NCBI GenBank assembly: GCA_943735955.1
Contig: OX030965.1
Location: 5,717,503 to 5,781,502 of the forward strand
Direction of reading: 5' to 3'
DNA length: 64,000 bases
Source: Piscicola geometra
Lineage: Eukaryota > Annelida > Clitellata > Hirudinida > Piscicolidae
The position numbers and the translations under genes were made by a program. Under the pieces are notes generated by a model, which ran no database searches, was not told the DNA's origin, and saw nothing but the letters and a program-made list of their open reading frames with translations. The stretch's first letter is position 1; the number at the start of each line of letters is the position of its first letter. This document shows positions 1 to 16,200 of the stretch, piece by piece.

Positions 1-632
1 TTGAAGGAGCTACCAACAGCAAAACAAACAAATGCAAACGAGGAAATATTCGTAACAGTAAGCTAATTTTGCAATACTCTTTCATGTGCCTGGACCTTAG
101 AGACAACCCACCTAACAAAACACATGTGCACAAGAAGGAAATTTTTTTTTCCCAAATATATATTTTATAATTTTTTTTCCGAAAATGAATTTTAAAATAA
201 AATTCAAAGTGTTCTAATGTGCTGAATGCATGAATGTTTTTTCGATGCTAGTTGAAGTTTTAAGAGAAGCAATAACAAAATTAATTTAAAAATAGGTTTT
301 TTAATACATTTAAATGGAAGAAAAATATTTTAGAAGTGCTTTATAGAATCAATGAGTTTATTTGATATAAAAATATATACAAATTGTTGTTGAAGTTATT
401 ATTTTCTAAGTAATATTAAAATAAATAAATAATAAGAAAAATTAAATAGAAATCTAATTATTGGCGGAATAGAATGCAATTTTCAATGTGCAGTGACTGC
501 AACTTGTGGCTGGCTCCAGAGTATATCATTATATGTACCGCTCATTATACGCATTTGTATGTGTACGACAGTTTGTGTGTGTGAGTGTATGTGTGTGTGT
601 ATGAGTGTGTGTGTGAGTGTGTGTGTGTGTGT
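1..632. other. AT-rich non-coding left edge
   Basis: I see no gene here. The stretch is AT-rich and ends in an imperfect GT microsatellite (about 571-632) that forms the left flank of the hAT element. Apparent reading frames across the GT run are repeat translations only. Confidence 0.6.
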
Positions 633-3144
<2,512 letters not shown>

Positions 3145-3306
3145 CAAAACCCCATAATAACCACCACCCAAACCACACCAGCTACCTCAACCAGCATCAC
3201 GGATTCTCCCACCAAACCCGCTTACAACAGCAACAACAATAGCAACAACATCAACCACAGCAACAACAGCAACAACCACAGCAACAACAACAGCAACACA
3301 TCTCCA

Positions 3307-6300
3307 ATGAGCAGTCAAAGCTGCAAAGTGTGCTTCAAAACCTTCGCTAACGTCTACCGCCTGCAACGGCACCTCATCTCACACGAGGAAAGCCTAGAAC
3401 TGCGGAAGTTCAAATGCAGCGAATGCACGAAAGCCTTCAAGTTTAAGCACCACCTGAAAGAACATGTGAGAATCCATTCGGGAGAAAAACCCTTCAGCTG
3501 CGACCACTGCCACAAACGCTTCAGCCACTCCGGCAGCTACAGCAGTCACATGACTTCGAAGAAGTGCTGGAGTAGTGGCAGTGCTGCTGCTGCTAGTGTA
3601 GCTGTCTGTAGTGCTAAGAGTAACTTCAATAGTAATAATAATAATAATTTCAGTAATTGCAATAATAATAATTTAAATAATTGTTCTATTAATAATATTA
3701 TTTTCAATAATAATCCTAATGGTTATAATATTTGTAATAATTCTATAAATAATAATATCTTCAGTACTTCTAATAACAATAATGCAATTACTAATAATAA
3801 TGGTTTCAAAAATATTACTAATTTTAATGCTTTTAACAGCAACACTACTACTACTACTAATACCAATAATAACTTTAATAGTGCTAATACTGGTAATGGT
3901 AATGGCTTCGGTGATACCCATGGTAGTCATGGCAACACCATCAGTGGTTTCAACAACAAGAACAAGAACAACAACAACCACAGTCCCAACAACAACATCA
4001 ACAACAACAACCTCAATAACCCCAACAACAACAAAAATCCTAACAACAACAATTGTGGTGTGTTAGAAAGTAACAACACTGATGCAGGCAAGTACCTGCA
4101 TCCCGTTCATCATCATCCTCATCATCGCAATGATGACGTCACTGCCACTCCAGCTAACACTTCAACGACGACGATGATGACGATGATGATGATGAGGCCT
4201 AATGCTGCGATGACGGTGGCGAAGGAATCTGTCAAGGAATATGAGGGTGGCGTTGAGGGTGGCGAGGGTCCGGGAAACAGTTTTAAAAGCATCTCCGAGT
4301 CTGGAATTGATGAAAAGATTGACAATTTGACCGCAGAAAGCAACAAGGAATTCAGCGAAAGCAGCACCAATACTAACAAGCAACACAACGAATTCAAGAC
4401 TACAGATTTGAAACCAACTGAAGCCTACAACACAGGCAATCTCAGCGTTTTTGGCCAAGACGACAACCCCGTGCATGAAACAAAGATTGAAAGCAGCACC
4501 AATCAGCCACTTTCCAATGGCATCTACCCTTCTCAGATGCTCACTTACCTGCAGGGATGGAGCAGCATTCTTGGGTCTTATAACGGTTATAATGGAAACG
4601 ACAAGAATCAGGAAATAGTCGGTGATTATAGTGTTACAATTAATAAAAGCCAAACAGAATCGAAATCTTTCAAACCTTCGCCTAATGAATATTCAGAGAA
4701 AAGTGAAAAGCCATCTCCTCTTGCATTGAGCTTAACAAAATCTGAAGCCTCTTCTACCCCACCCTCACTGCCTGCAATCTCTCCACTGGTTGTGGACACA
4801 AAACCACTGCATGATACGAACGATTCTTGCACGACGGTGAATGCACCAGACGCTGCCACCATAGCCAATGGTCGTATGCTTGAAGGAGTTTCATGCGAAG
4901 ATGGAGCTAAACCACCGAAACAACCACGACTTTCGTTCAGTCCTTCAACGAAGCCTACAGCCTTTGCAGCGGTCACAACCGACACTAGTAGTTCCACTAG
5001 CAACAATGCTTCCGACTCAAGCAGCTGTTATAGTCCCAACAGTAAAAACACCACTCCTACTGCCACTACCACTGCCAACAACACCAACACTACGGAAGAA
5101 GCACGGAATTTCAGGGTGAGATCGCTCATCAACACACAGCAGCAAAATTCTCTCCGTCTCTCCTTCCTCTCCAATTGCAGACCATCTGCCTCAGAATTGG
5201 ATGCGCTGGCGAGCAAGATTGGCCTGTCGAAGCGGGTGGTGCAGGTGTGGTTCCAAAACATGCGCGCACGCCAACGAAGAACCGCTTCTCCTGGTGGAAT
5301 GGCTTTTCTACAAATGTTCAATGGGAGCGGAATGAATGATGGGATGGAAGAGAATGATCGAAAAGCTTTTAAAGACTTCTCGGCTCATTGTTGGGATGCG
5401 ACTGTGCAGTGCTCTGATGGAATCTTCAATTTCAGCGGAAGGAGTGATGGGAAGAGTGGAGAGAATGATGAGAGCAAAGTTGCGGAGGAGAGCGACGGAG
5501 TAGCGTACAATGGAGTGAAGGATGGATTGGTGTTGCAGGCTCGCATGCGCCATCCATCACAGAACGCAGATCAGAATCTCTTAAGAGATAAAGCACAGCA
5601 CGTCGTTGAGAGTGCTGCTGATTGTGTAGCAAATGAGGCTGTCGTACAGGGAGTTGTGGCAGACACTGGTGTGACTGCTACTGCTGCTGGTGGTGGTGGT
5701 GATTGTAGTGGTGGTTGTAACTTAGTGGTGAATGATAGAGGCTTGGGGAAGGCTGTTGATGAGGGGGTGATGTCCCTAGCTTTAGATTCGCAGTCAAATG
5801 TCAACAGACCAACAAGAAACGACTTGAAAGAGATTTTTGTTGAAAAAGTGGAAACTGCACAAGATTTTGAAGCTCGGAAAGTTGTGATTTGTAATGGAGG
5901 TGAGAAGCTGAAGGTTGAGGTTTTTGAGAAGACAGATGAAGAAAATAATGGATGTATGCCTTCGTATAACGTTGATTTCACTTCAGATTGCAATGATGGG
6001 TGTTTTAATGGAATAGGAATGATAAAAAAAGAAAATCAAACTGGAAAAAATGAAGTTGGTGTTGAGGAGAAGGGTACTTTGACTGCCATGCAAATGAATG
6101 GGAGAGATACTCTTAGAGATGATGTAGGCAAGTGTCCTAATGAAACCACTCAATATGATGATGATAATTTGGAAGCTGCTCGTAACAATAGCATAGACCT
6201 TGATGCAAAAGTTGGTAATGGGGATGAAGATGGAAATATTGAAGGCAGAAGAGATGGAATTGAAAAGATAGAAGAAAAAGAAGCTGAAGGCAAGGGTGCG

Positions 6301-8319
6301 ACATGGGAGAAAGCAGGTTTTAGCGTTGATTGTGGTATGACAGAGAAATGTGAGGCAGATGATAAAGGCTTTCATGGTGCGGAAAAAATCAATGACGAGA
6401 AGGATGTCGGTACTGCCGGTGATAATGAGAACTCTTTGAAAGGAGTGGAATGCCGCATTGATGATGATGACAAAGCTTCGAGAGAGCATTTTCTGAATGC
6501 TCGAGATAATAATGACAAGCATAAAAATGATGTTATTTCGCTTTTAAAAGGGACCATTAGTCAGCTGTCGAGCTGTATTCCACAGGTACCGAGTCTTTTC
6601 GCACAAACTCCCACTAAAATCGACAATAACACAACTCTCATGTCGCATACTCTCAAAGATTCAATTAATTCAAACCACATCTCGCATATCGATATCAACA
6701 CACAATCTCACAAGCTCGACTTGGCCACACATTCATCATCTCCGCACCGGTTTGACCCGCTGAAGTTATCTCCAAATCCCATCGACCCAGACCCCAATTT
6801 AACGCCTCATTTACAGCTTCTCAAGACCATAAGTGCGACGTACCTGAGTGAGAAATTGAAGAACAATCTCGTTGAAAGGAAGAACTTTGAATTCAAACCT
6901 CTCTTCAGTTTCTGCGTCGACTTCAAAGAGCAATTCAGTGACTATGTTCGGACATGCAATGGCGATGAAAACTTCTCGAAGCAAACCCTCTTGTCTGGCG
7001 AGTACGATGAACCGATCGATCTGTCCATTCACTCGAAACTACTCGCCGATAAAGAGAATAACCAGGCATGCGTACAAGCCTTGGATCTTACGATGAAAAA
7101 ACCTCTTGAAAGCAAGCAGTGCCATCAGCACAGTCCTCTCCCCCTGCCCCAACAAAGCCATCCCACCACCAATGGTTTTAAGCTAGATTCATCGCCTTTA
7201 TCTTCAGACTGCAATGATCTCTCAGTAACCAACAGCAACCCCATCTCCTTCCACTTCCCTCCCTACTACTCCCTCATCTCAAACGTCAATGACTCATGCG
7301 ACAAGAGCGCCATCAACTTCGATCCCTCCTCCATGCTGCAACGGAAAGGCCCTTTCAATGATCCTCTCACTCAACACTCCATCCAACTCCATGAAAACTT
7401 CAATAACGTACTTTTAATTTTACATATTTTTTAAATATTGTACATTAAAAATTATTTATTTATTAAATATTAACTATAAAAATTTATATTAAATATAAAT
7501 TTCCACTTTCAACTGCTCAAACTATCCTGACACGCAACAACCCCGCATGACAGATCAACAAAACGACATCAGCAAGCCCATCCAACTGCCTCTCGCAGCC
7601 TTCCAGCCACAGCAGCCCTCACACAGACCTTCCCGATGCTCTCAGCAGCAGCAGGAAACCTCTCAAGATGAGCCAGGAAAGCACCGGAGAGCATTTGTTC
7701 AGCTGCGAGAGGTGTGATAAAACGTTCAGTAAACCGAGCAGTCTCGCAAGGCATAAGTACGAGCACTCAGGTTGGATTGTAGTGCCATTTTTTTAAAGAT
7801 ATTTTCAACTTTTATTTGGTCATAATTTTAGCTATTAGTTCCATTTGAACATGGATCAAGTCCCAGAATCATCTCCTAAAACCAACACCTCTCCCATTCA
7901 AACCACATCTCTTCCTTAAAGGTCAGAGACCCTTCCGATGCGAAATCTGTCCCAAGGCGTTCAAACACAAACACCACTTGACCGAGCATCGGCGGCTGCA
8001 CAGCGGTGAGAAGCCGTTCAAGTGCGGCAAGTGCGGCAAGTCTTTCAGCCACTCCGGCTCGTACAGCCAGCACATGAACCATCGCTACAAGTACTGCCGC
8101 CCGGTTGACGAACCCTCCAACAACACCACCAGCCAGAAAGATGTTTCCCCCAATAAACTAACGCACTTCAACGCCCTTGGCATTAGCAAGACGGGCGTTA
8201 ATAACGAGTGTGTTAACGATGCTCTCAGTTCTGGCATGACGTCACATGGATTGATTTTCAACTCCCTGCACTCCCAAAAGGATCAGTTCCACTATGGAAC
8301 CCTTCTCGGTAACATCTAG
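3307..8319 (+). CDS. ZEB / zfh-1 zinc-finger homeobox transcription factor (5' incomplete)
   Basis: Three exons fit in phase: up to 7407, 7554-7770 and 7922-8319 (stop TAG), about 1571 residues from the first Met at 3307. Since the frame is open back to 3145, an upstream exon joining at an acceptor such as the AG at 3180-3181 is likely. Visible parts are an N-terminal C2H2 cluster (residues about 6-86, fingers starting CKVC, CSEC and CDHC); an Asn-rich tract of about 160 residues; a divergent homeodomain near 600-660 with the helix-3 core [14 protein letters not shown]; an acidic middle; a CtBP-type PIDLS motif near residue 1236; and a C-terminal cluster of three fingers (CERC, CEIC, CGKC). 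Finger-homeodomain-CtBP site-finger order is the ZEB hallmark. The family represses transcription at E-boxes in mesoderm and neural development. Vertebrate-type additional first fingers are not seen in this exon. Confidence 0.9.
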
Positions 8320-8336
8320 ACTTGAGTGAAGGGGAG

Positions 8337-8815
8337 GGGGTGGTGATGGAAGTGTCGGTGATGGAAGTGTCGGTGATGGAAGTGTTGGTGATGGAAGTGT
8401 CGGTGATGGAAGTGTTGGTGATGGAAGTGTCGGTGATGGAAGTGCTGGTGATGGAAGTGTCGGTGATGGAAGTGTCGGTGATGGAAGTGTTGGTGATGGA
8501 AGTGTCGGTGATGGAAGTGTTGGTGATGGAAGTGTCGGTGATGGAAGTGTTGGTGATGGAAGTGTTGGTGATGGAAGTGTTGGTGATGGAAGTGTCGGTG
8601 ATGGAAGTGTTGGTGATGGAAGTGTCGGTGATGGAAGTGTTGGTGATGGAAGTGTCGGTGATGGAAGTGTCGGTGATGGAAGTGTCGGTGATGGAAGTGT
8701 TGGTGATGGAAGTGCTGGTGATGGAAGTGTCGGTGATGGAAGTGCTGGTGATGGAAGTGTCGGTGATGGAAGTGCTGGTGATGGAAGTGTTGGTGATGGA
8801 AGTGTTGGTGATGGT
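8337..8815. repeat. 15-bp minisatellite in ZEB 3' flank
   Basis: About 32 tandem copies of YGGTGATGGAAGTGT begin 17 bases after the ZEB stop codon. Copies differ almost only at the C/T position before GG and at a rarer T/C in GTGT, giving a two-letter pattern along the array. Because 15 is a multiple of three and no stop occurs, both strands stay open (Met-Glu-Val and His-Phe-His-His repeats). I treat these as artefacts. The array is probably in the ZEB 3' UTR. Confidence 0.95.
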
Positions 8816-10269
8816 TATGGTGGTGTTTGGGTGTGGGGGGAAATATATTTATAGAAAGCTTCATCTTTTGGTGTGGGATTGAAAAATGCTCAGGTTGATA
8901 ATGTGCCGATAAGGTGGAATAGTGGCATGGTTCAATGGGGAAGAAGGGTTATTGGGGCTTCGAAAAGCCTTGGTGGTGCAGTAGTATCTTGGAGAAGTAG
9001 TCTTAACGCCATGTGATAGAAACCATTAGAGCTCTATCGACTCAAAAGCAATACGGATTCATTAGTTTGTTTTAACCCTTGGTATTCAACTTCAATTGAC
9101 GTTCTCTAATTGGTCGTTATGGACTTGAGAATGACGTTTTATTACTCATTCACTTTTAGTTTATATTCTTATTCTAACTTATTGATTTAACTCCGATTGT
9201 AAATTGCAATTATTTCTGCTAGACCTCTCTACATTCATTGGTTATGTTGGATTCTTCGAGCTCCGTTTCGCGTTTTGCAGATGGCCTATTGTTACATTGT
9301 GCAATTCACGCAACTTCCGTCAGTATTTATTTTCTGCAGTACTTTGACTTTTAGAATCTGAAACACGCTATCTTTCACAAAATGGTACCTTTCACACTTA
9401 AAGACCAATTGTCTATTTATACACCGGCATTTATAAGACATCTTATTGCTAGCTTTGTTCAGTATTGTGTACATAGACATCCTTACACTTCATTGCTATT
9501 GTTTCTAGTTCCTTCATTCTTTGTTAGTTTGAGACGACCCACATCGCAAATTGACCACGACATTTTAAGGCGTTCACGTCGTCGCATACCGTGCCTAAAT
9601 TATCAATGAAACACTCTTAGACAGTGTTTTTTATGCATATATTCAGCTAGCTTTGTCAGGTGCGCCTTTTGATTTCGTCAGCATTTATTGCATTCATTTA
9701 GGTATCAAATTTCACAAGCATGACAGTTTTTATAGTATATTTTCATAAGAACTTTATAATCCTTTCGATAGTTTAGATTTTAATTGTATTCTATGTTGCT
9801 AGTCGAAACAGTCTGGCTAGACCTTTCTCCGTGTTTCGTTTAGTACTTAGCTTGTTTGTACGTACGTAAGCTAGAAATCCAATTTAGAATATTCGTACTA
9901 ATTTGAAGCAATTCGCAGCTTGATCAACGAGGGCCAACTTTCACATGCGTCTGTCTTCGACGATTGTCTTTACGAACACTTTGTCATTGCCATTTCCCGA
10001 TTCTATTAAGTTTCTCATTGTTTGAATGTTAATTTCATTTCATTTCTTTTCGTTATGCAGTCTTAGCTCTAAAAAATAGCTTACATGTTCTATTTCTTTG
10101 GCATCATATTTATCGTGAGCATTTGCCTACTTTACCTACTTTTTTCATTCGCTAATTAAACTTACGCAATAAAACAGTATAAAAAACGTTTTATTATATA
10201 AATAAAATTCCAAAAATTAACGGAAAATATTAAAACTCAAAAAGGTTAAGTCAAGTATTAACTCTGGAA
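8816..10269. other. Shared 3' region between ZEB and the pseudokinase gene
   Basis: No coding exon was found. The sequence is mostly unique and likely holds the ZEB 3' UTR. The gene on the other strand ends at 10270, so the two genes converge here. Confidence 0.55.
10168..10195. terminator. Opposed poly(A) signal candidates
   Basis: AATAAA occurs on the plus strand at 10168-10173, usable by ZEB. On the minus strand it occurs at 10190-10195 (read as TTTATT on plus), 75 bases past the stop of the pseudokinase gene. If both are used, the two transcripts overlap slightly at their 3' ends. AT-rich DNA makes chance matches common. Confidence 0.4.
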
Positions 10270-13200
10270 TTACATGACGACATCTGTCGACCAAATCATG
10301 AGATTATGACCTGCCCCAGCTTCGAAGTCAAAGGGCACAAAATCGATTCCCAGGCAGTTTTCCTGCTGTTCTTGCAGGTTCTTCAGCTGTTTCAGCTTGC
10401 TGAGCGTCGTGTCGAGTGACGACTCGATGGTTTTTCCTTTGGCAATGTTCGCCTGGTTCATGTAGAAGTTGAGGCGGTCAGGACTGTCGGTGATTGGGAC
10501 GTACAAGTTAACCTGGTCTCGGTTCTTCATTTCCTTCGGCATCACAATGGGACTTTCCACCGACGTGTCTTGCGCAGTTTTCTTCTTTTTCTTCTTTTTC
10601 AGCTTCTCGGCTTCAGCGCTCATCATTTGGTGTTGCACTCTCAACCTCTCATGGTCTTTTTCTATCCTCCTCCAAAGAGTGTACAAGTTTTGGCAACAGA
10701 GTCTGCGTTCTCCATTGGTACTCAGCACACACATCTTTCCCTCCGCGTCAAACATCTCAAGTCGACAGGGTCTCCCGCTCAGATGAACGCAAGAGTCGGT
10801 GTCGTCGTCGTCAAGCAGCGTCAAGCTGGCACGCATGCCTTTGGACAGAGGTTTCTGCTGCATCTCACAAATGTTACCCATCCTCACTTTGTCTCCATCG
10901 CTCATCGATTCATTCAACGAGGATTCTTGAATGGCAACGCTGTAGAAACTCTCGACCGTCATGTCAGAGTGCTTTTTGGTCATCAGTGCTTGCTCGTACA
11001 TCTGCTTGAAATTGCAAGTCTTCAAACTTTTCGTCTCATCCGCTTCGCAGTGTCTTTCTCTGTAGTAGCTCACCTGCTCAGGGTAGGTTGCCGCTTGATT
11101 GGTGGTGTGGAAGAGAGGCGGAGTTGAGTTTTTGACGTTGGGATGCTGGAAAGGGTTGAATCTTGACCACATGGGGTCTTCAATGAGATCATAAATGGAA
11201 AAGTGAGGAACGGGCAGGGGTAGGGGAGGAGTCATGATGCACTTGTCAGGCAGCTCTGCGCCTTTCTTGACGAAGTGGTTGAACTGGGAGATGGGCACCA
11301 GGAGGGGAACAGGACTGGTGACGTCTTCCATCCATGGGGGCTCCTGCTCTCTCACTCTCGTGCCGTCACGACAGAACATATAGTTTCTGAAAACAACCAC
11401 AAAATCATGTGTAATGCTCTGGCAAAAAAAACTATTTAAAATAATATAAATAAATGTTTCAATTTTTAAAACTAATTCTTACTGGTCCCCAAAATGCTGT
11501 GGGTCTTTCTTTTCTTCAGGAAAGAAATCTCCTGGAAAACCTTCTTGTTCCACTGTGAACTGGTCAATGCCCAGTTGCGTGGGGTGGAAGGGCGGTCGGT
11601 AGGTGTACAACTCGTAAAGACGACGTGTCTTGGCGATCAGAAGATCGACTTCTTCGTTGATGGTGGTGCTTAAGTCAACGAAGAGAGGCCTGAAATACTC
11701 GGGTCTCTCGACCACGATCATGAAGTCAACGGCACTGTCCCGTTTCTGGTACTTCTTCTTCGGCTTGGCGACCATCAACTCACTGATCAGCTGCGCATCC
11801 GGCTCGTACTTTGAAAGAGTTTTCTTGATTAGAAGGTCTTCGAGTTTAAAGTTTTCTAATTCCAGTTGTTCTTCGTAATAGTCATAGAGCGTCTCAATTT
11901 CATCCACTTCCTCTTCTTCCTCTTCTTCTTCCTTCTCAACAGCCACCACTGGCATTTTTTTAGAAATGACAACAGCCTCAACACTTTCATCTTCCACTAA
12001 CGTACTTTCTCTCACCGACTTTGATAGAACACTCTCATTATTTATTTTTTCTCTTTGAACAACCTCCAAATATGGATTAGATTCTTTCACCTCATCCTCA
12101 ACCACCTTCTCAACAACCTCCTCCACCACCACCACTTCCTCCTCTTCTTCCTCCTCTTCTTCACCTTCATTTTCTTTCGCTAATTTCTCCACCATCTTCG
12201 CATCATCCCTTTCCATCATGGCCTTTATCTCTTCCAGCTTCTTCATTATAATCTCCCTTCTCCACTTCTCGTAATCCTCCACAATGGGAATGTCTTTGAG
12301 TCTCTCCAGCATCGGGATGTACTCGTCGTTTGAAAAGATGCTCTTGTAGTGCATCTGGCATCTGTGCAGTGTTTGTACCAGATTAATGCAAAGTGTAATA
12401 CAACACAACACATTAAAAAGACGAGTATTATAATGATATAATCTGTCTGGCAAGTTCACTTCTAATACAACGCTGTACTGCATTTCAAAGTACTCTATAC
12501 CATTACGTTCTAGTGCGTCAAGCAATCTCACTACAACAACCCACCCACCACCCACCTGACAGCCTCTTCATACAGGGTAACTTGCGGTGTTGGGTACATT
12601 TCCCTGAGCACCCTGCAAGCCTCACCAGGACCCAACTTGTAAGCGAAGTCTTCCCGACTGGCGTTCGGTCCGAAACGGTAGTAGAAGTCTGTGTCAGCGG
12701 TGACGATCACGCTACGTCCGCTCGAATGCTCCGGCGTGTACTGCACACAAGAGATGGTTGACAGGGCGTTGTTCTGTTGTTTGTGTCGCTGCAAGAGACT
12801 GTCGTATGTATTGCTGTTCACCAGATCCACTTTCAACTGTTGGGGAAGAGAATTGAAATAGTTTAATTAGTATAACCAGTTTTTTGGTCAGTTAAATGTT
12901 ATATTTTATTTATTGTTTCAACGCATAATTCTAATCCATTCCTCCATCACATAAACTTCAAGGGCTGACGTCACCTTTATCATCCTCACTTTCTTGTTCC
13001 TCTTCAGCTTTTCACTCAATCCCTTAATAGGATCCATGCTGTTCAAACCTGATTAAGTGAAATTTCCATTACTGCCAATTAATTGTAAATTACGCCACTT
13101 AATTAACTCATTATTTGATTAATTAATGATATAAAACATTTCAATATATAGCATTTCATTAGCATTTACCGCCAGCGATCCACGGATGACCCAGGGCCTC

Positions 13201-16200
13201 GTGGGCAGTCATCCTCTTGCTGGGGTCAAGCGTCACCAGGTGAGAGATGAAGTCCTTGATTGATTGGTTAATAGGAGTAATAGGATAATTAAAGTTATAA
13301 TTTCATAAGCGTTATTAATTAAAACTTATGAAAAAAGCAAAAACCCACGCACGCACACAAGCACACACACATATACACACACACACACGCACACGCACAA
13401 ACACACACACGCACAAACACACACAGAAACACACCTTGGCAGTAAAGTTGCAGTGGGGGGCATCTTGCCAGTCTAACTCTCCAGCGAAGATCTTCTTGAG
13501 ACGACCTTCGTAGGTGTGGTCGTAGAAGGGCACAATGCCCGAGAGGCTGGTTGGGTTTGGGTGTGGTTTTCAAATTGGTGTTTCGATCGGTGGTGTGAGT
13601 TGGCTCGGTGTGGTGTGATTTTAGAATTTGTGTTTCAATTATTTTATTATTATTATTATTATGTGGCTGGGTGTAGAGTGATGCGATTTGAAGTGGTTAG
13701 TGTAGTTAGTTTCGATGTTCTGAGTCAACCTTTGCACGCGCGTATGCGATGCATGGATAGTAAGTAACAAGAAACTGAAAATACATGCACCACAAGTAAC
13801 AAGAAACTGAAAATACATGCACCACAAGTAACAAGAAACTGAAAATACATGCACCACAAGTAACAAGAAACTGAAAATAAATGCACCACAAATAACAAGA
13901 AACTGAAAATACATGCACCACAAGTAACAAGAAACTAACAATGCAGCAACCAAAAGTAACAAGGAGACTAACAGAAAGTAGGTGACCACTCCGATGGACC
14001 ACATGTCAGATGCCAGGCTCACCTTCGTACTACGTAGCAGCTCGGGTGCTGGTGTTGATTTATGGAACATCCACCAATCCATCCAATCATCCATCCATTT
14101 AACCATTCAACCATCCATCCATCCATGCATCTAATCATCCATCCATTCAACCATACATGCATCCATCCATCCATCCATTCAACCATACATGCATGCATGC
14201 ATCCATCCAACCAGTGAAAGCCATATTGGATGAAATGAGGGTGTTGTGAACTTCGTCTGGCGCCAGTGTGCCCATGAAACAGTTGTCTGTGGATCGAATA
14301 TTTTTTTAGGCACCATCTTTATTATTCTATTATGAAATTAATTATAATTAGGTAATAATATTTTAAAACGTTAATTTAAGTTAATTTGTTAGAATCGTCC
14401 TATTAGCATTGTAAATAATTTATTTATTCGTTAAAAGATTGAATAAAACCATTTTAAATGGTGTATGGTTGAGTGAGTTTAAAGTCTTTAAGTTAAAGGC
14501 AATGAACCTAATTATCATTTAGTCATTTACTTAATTAATTCAACAATTAAATATAAATGAAGTACTTTTGACCTAGTTTTATAACCAGACTTCCGTTCTT
14601 CATGATGATGACCATGTTTTCAGGCTATTGAATTCAATCTTTATTATTATTATTATTAAATTTGTATTAATTTATAATTTTGAAAACGCATAATTAATAA
14701 TCCAATTAACATTTTTAAGAGCATAATTAAGATATAATAATTTTATTTTATCGAATAAATTTAAACTCGGGCATATAGTACCTACGTTTATAAACCTGTG
14801 GAAGATATTTCTCTTGTGAAGATACTATAAGGAAGGAGAATTCATATATTTTATTCATTTAAAATTCATCTATGAGTATATTTTTATCTATTTATTCGTT
14901 TATTCATTCATCTTTCATCTATTCGTCCTATTATAAAAATGCATTCATTCATCAATGAATTCCTTCATCCATTCATTCATGAGTTGCATCATCCATTCAT
15001 TCATGAATTGCATCATCGATTCATCAATTCATTCCTTAATCCATTCATCAAGTCATTTTTTCTCCATTCATCTATCAATCCATCCATTAATTATTCTTAA
15101 GTGAAAGGCATCAAGAAAAGATATGCCATTTAATAAATTATATTTTAAACTCCAATATTTAAAGAAAGTTTTCTAATCTAGATTGCACTCCCAAACGACC
15201 TTCAGCCCCATCAGAGAGTTTCCGATGGCAATGGCGACATCCCTCTCGCATATCTCTCCTTTCTCGATGAAGCTGCAACCGAGTTCGGTTCAAGGTTTTG
15301 GTATGGTTTAGTCTTTTTATGGAATAGTTCTAATAAAACATAATTAAAGTTTAGTCTTTTTATGGAATAGTTCTAATAAAACATAATTGAAGTTTAGTCT
15401 TTTTATGGAATAGTTCTAATAAAACATAATTAAAGTTTAGACTTTGTAAAATTATTTTAAAACAGTTTGTGGTAAAGTAACGCGTTAATAAGTTAGTTAA
15501 AAGTTGAGTAATTGTAAACAAATTAGTTATAACAGCAATAAAATTATCAACAACAGCATCATTATCAACAACAGCATCATTATCAACAACAACAACAGCA
15601 TCAACTTGTCAGCAATGTTGCAGTAGTAAGGCTCCATCACCACATAAATGGCCTCACTCGTTTCGTAAAACTCTTTCACATTTACCTGATTGGCGTTTTT
15701 TAATGTTTTTAACTGCGTCAAAAAAAGTTATTTTCACTGAGCTTAACACTTTCGAGTTCTGTTTCTCACATTGCCAAAATATGCACGAAAGACTTCATCG
15801 TATTTTGAAGCAAAATTATGAAGAGGGAAAAAATCAACGTCGTTACTCGAGCAATGGACACAGAACTGTTGGCATCATGACGGGCGTAAAGAGTTAATGT
15901 AACAATTTTAAATTGTAACATCTCCAACTCACCACGTTAGGATGATCGAGGACTAAAAACTTCTTAACGTTCATCTTCCTTCTCTGATCTAAATTCTGCA
16001 CAAAATTTTTATTTTTATTTTATAAAACGATTCAGCTTAGATATTAAATATCATTAATAACAATGGATACCGATATTTTCGGACACATCTTATTTTAGAA
16101 CACTTTTAGAAATAGGTTTTAGAAAAATGTGAAAAATAATTATTTAAGTTTCCAAATACATCAGTATTTTAAGATAATGCTGATACACTGAAACTGATTG

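Noticed and set aside
3673..6557. Many minus-strand frames over the ZEB exon
   Set aside because: Shadows of the single long plus-strand exon. They do not contain domains.
8316..8882. His-Phe-His-His and Met-Glu-Val repeat proteins on opposite strands
   Set aside because: Artefact of a 15-bp minisatellite without stops. It lies after the ZEB stop codon and has no start context or flanking domain.
13765..13970. CRISPR-like array of 32-bp repeats
   Set aside because: Repeats are contiguous with no unique spacers, and this is a eukaryotic intron. An ordinary minisatellite.
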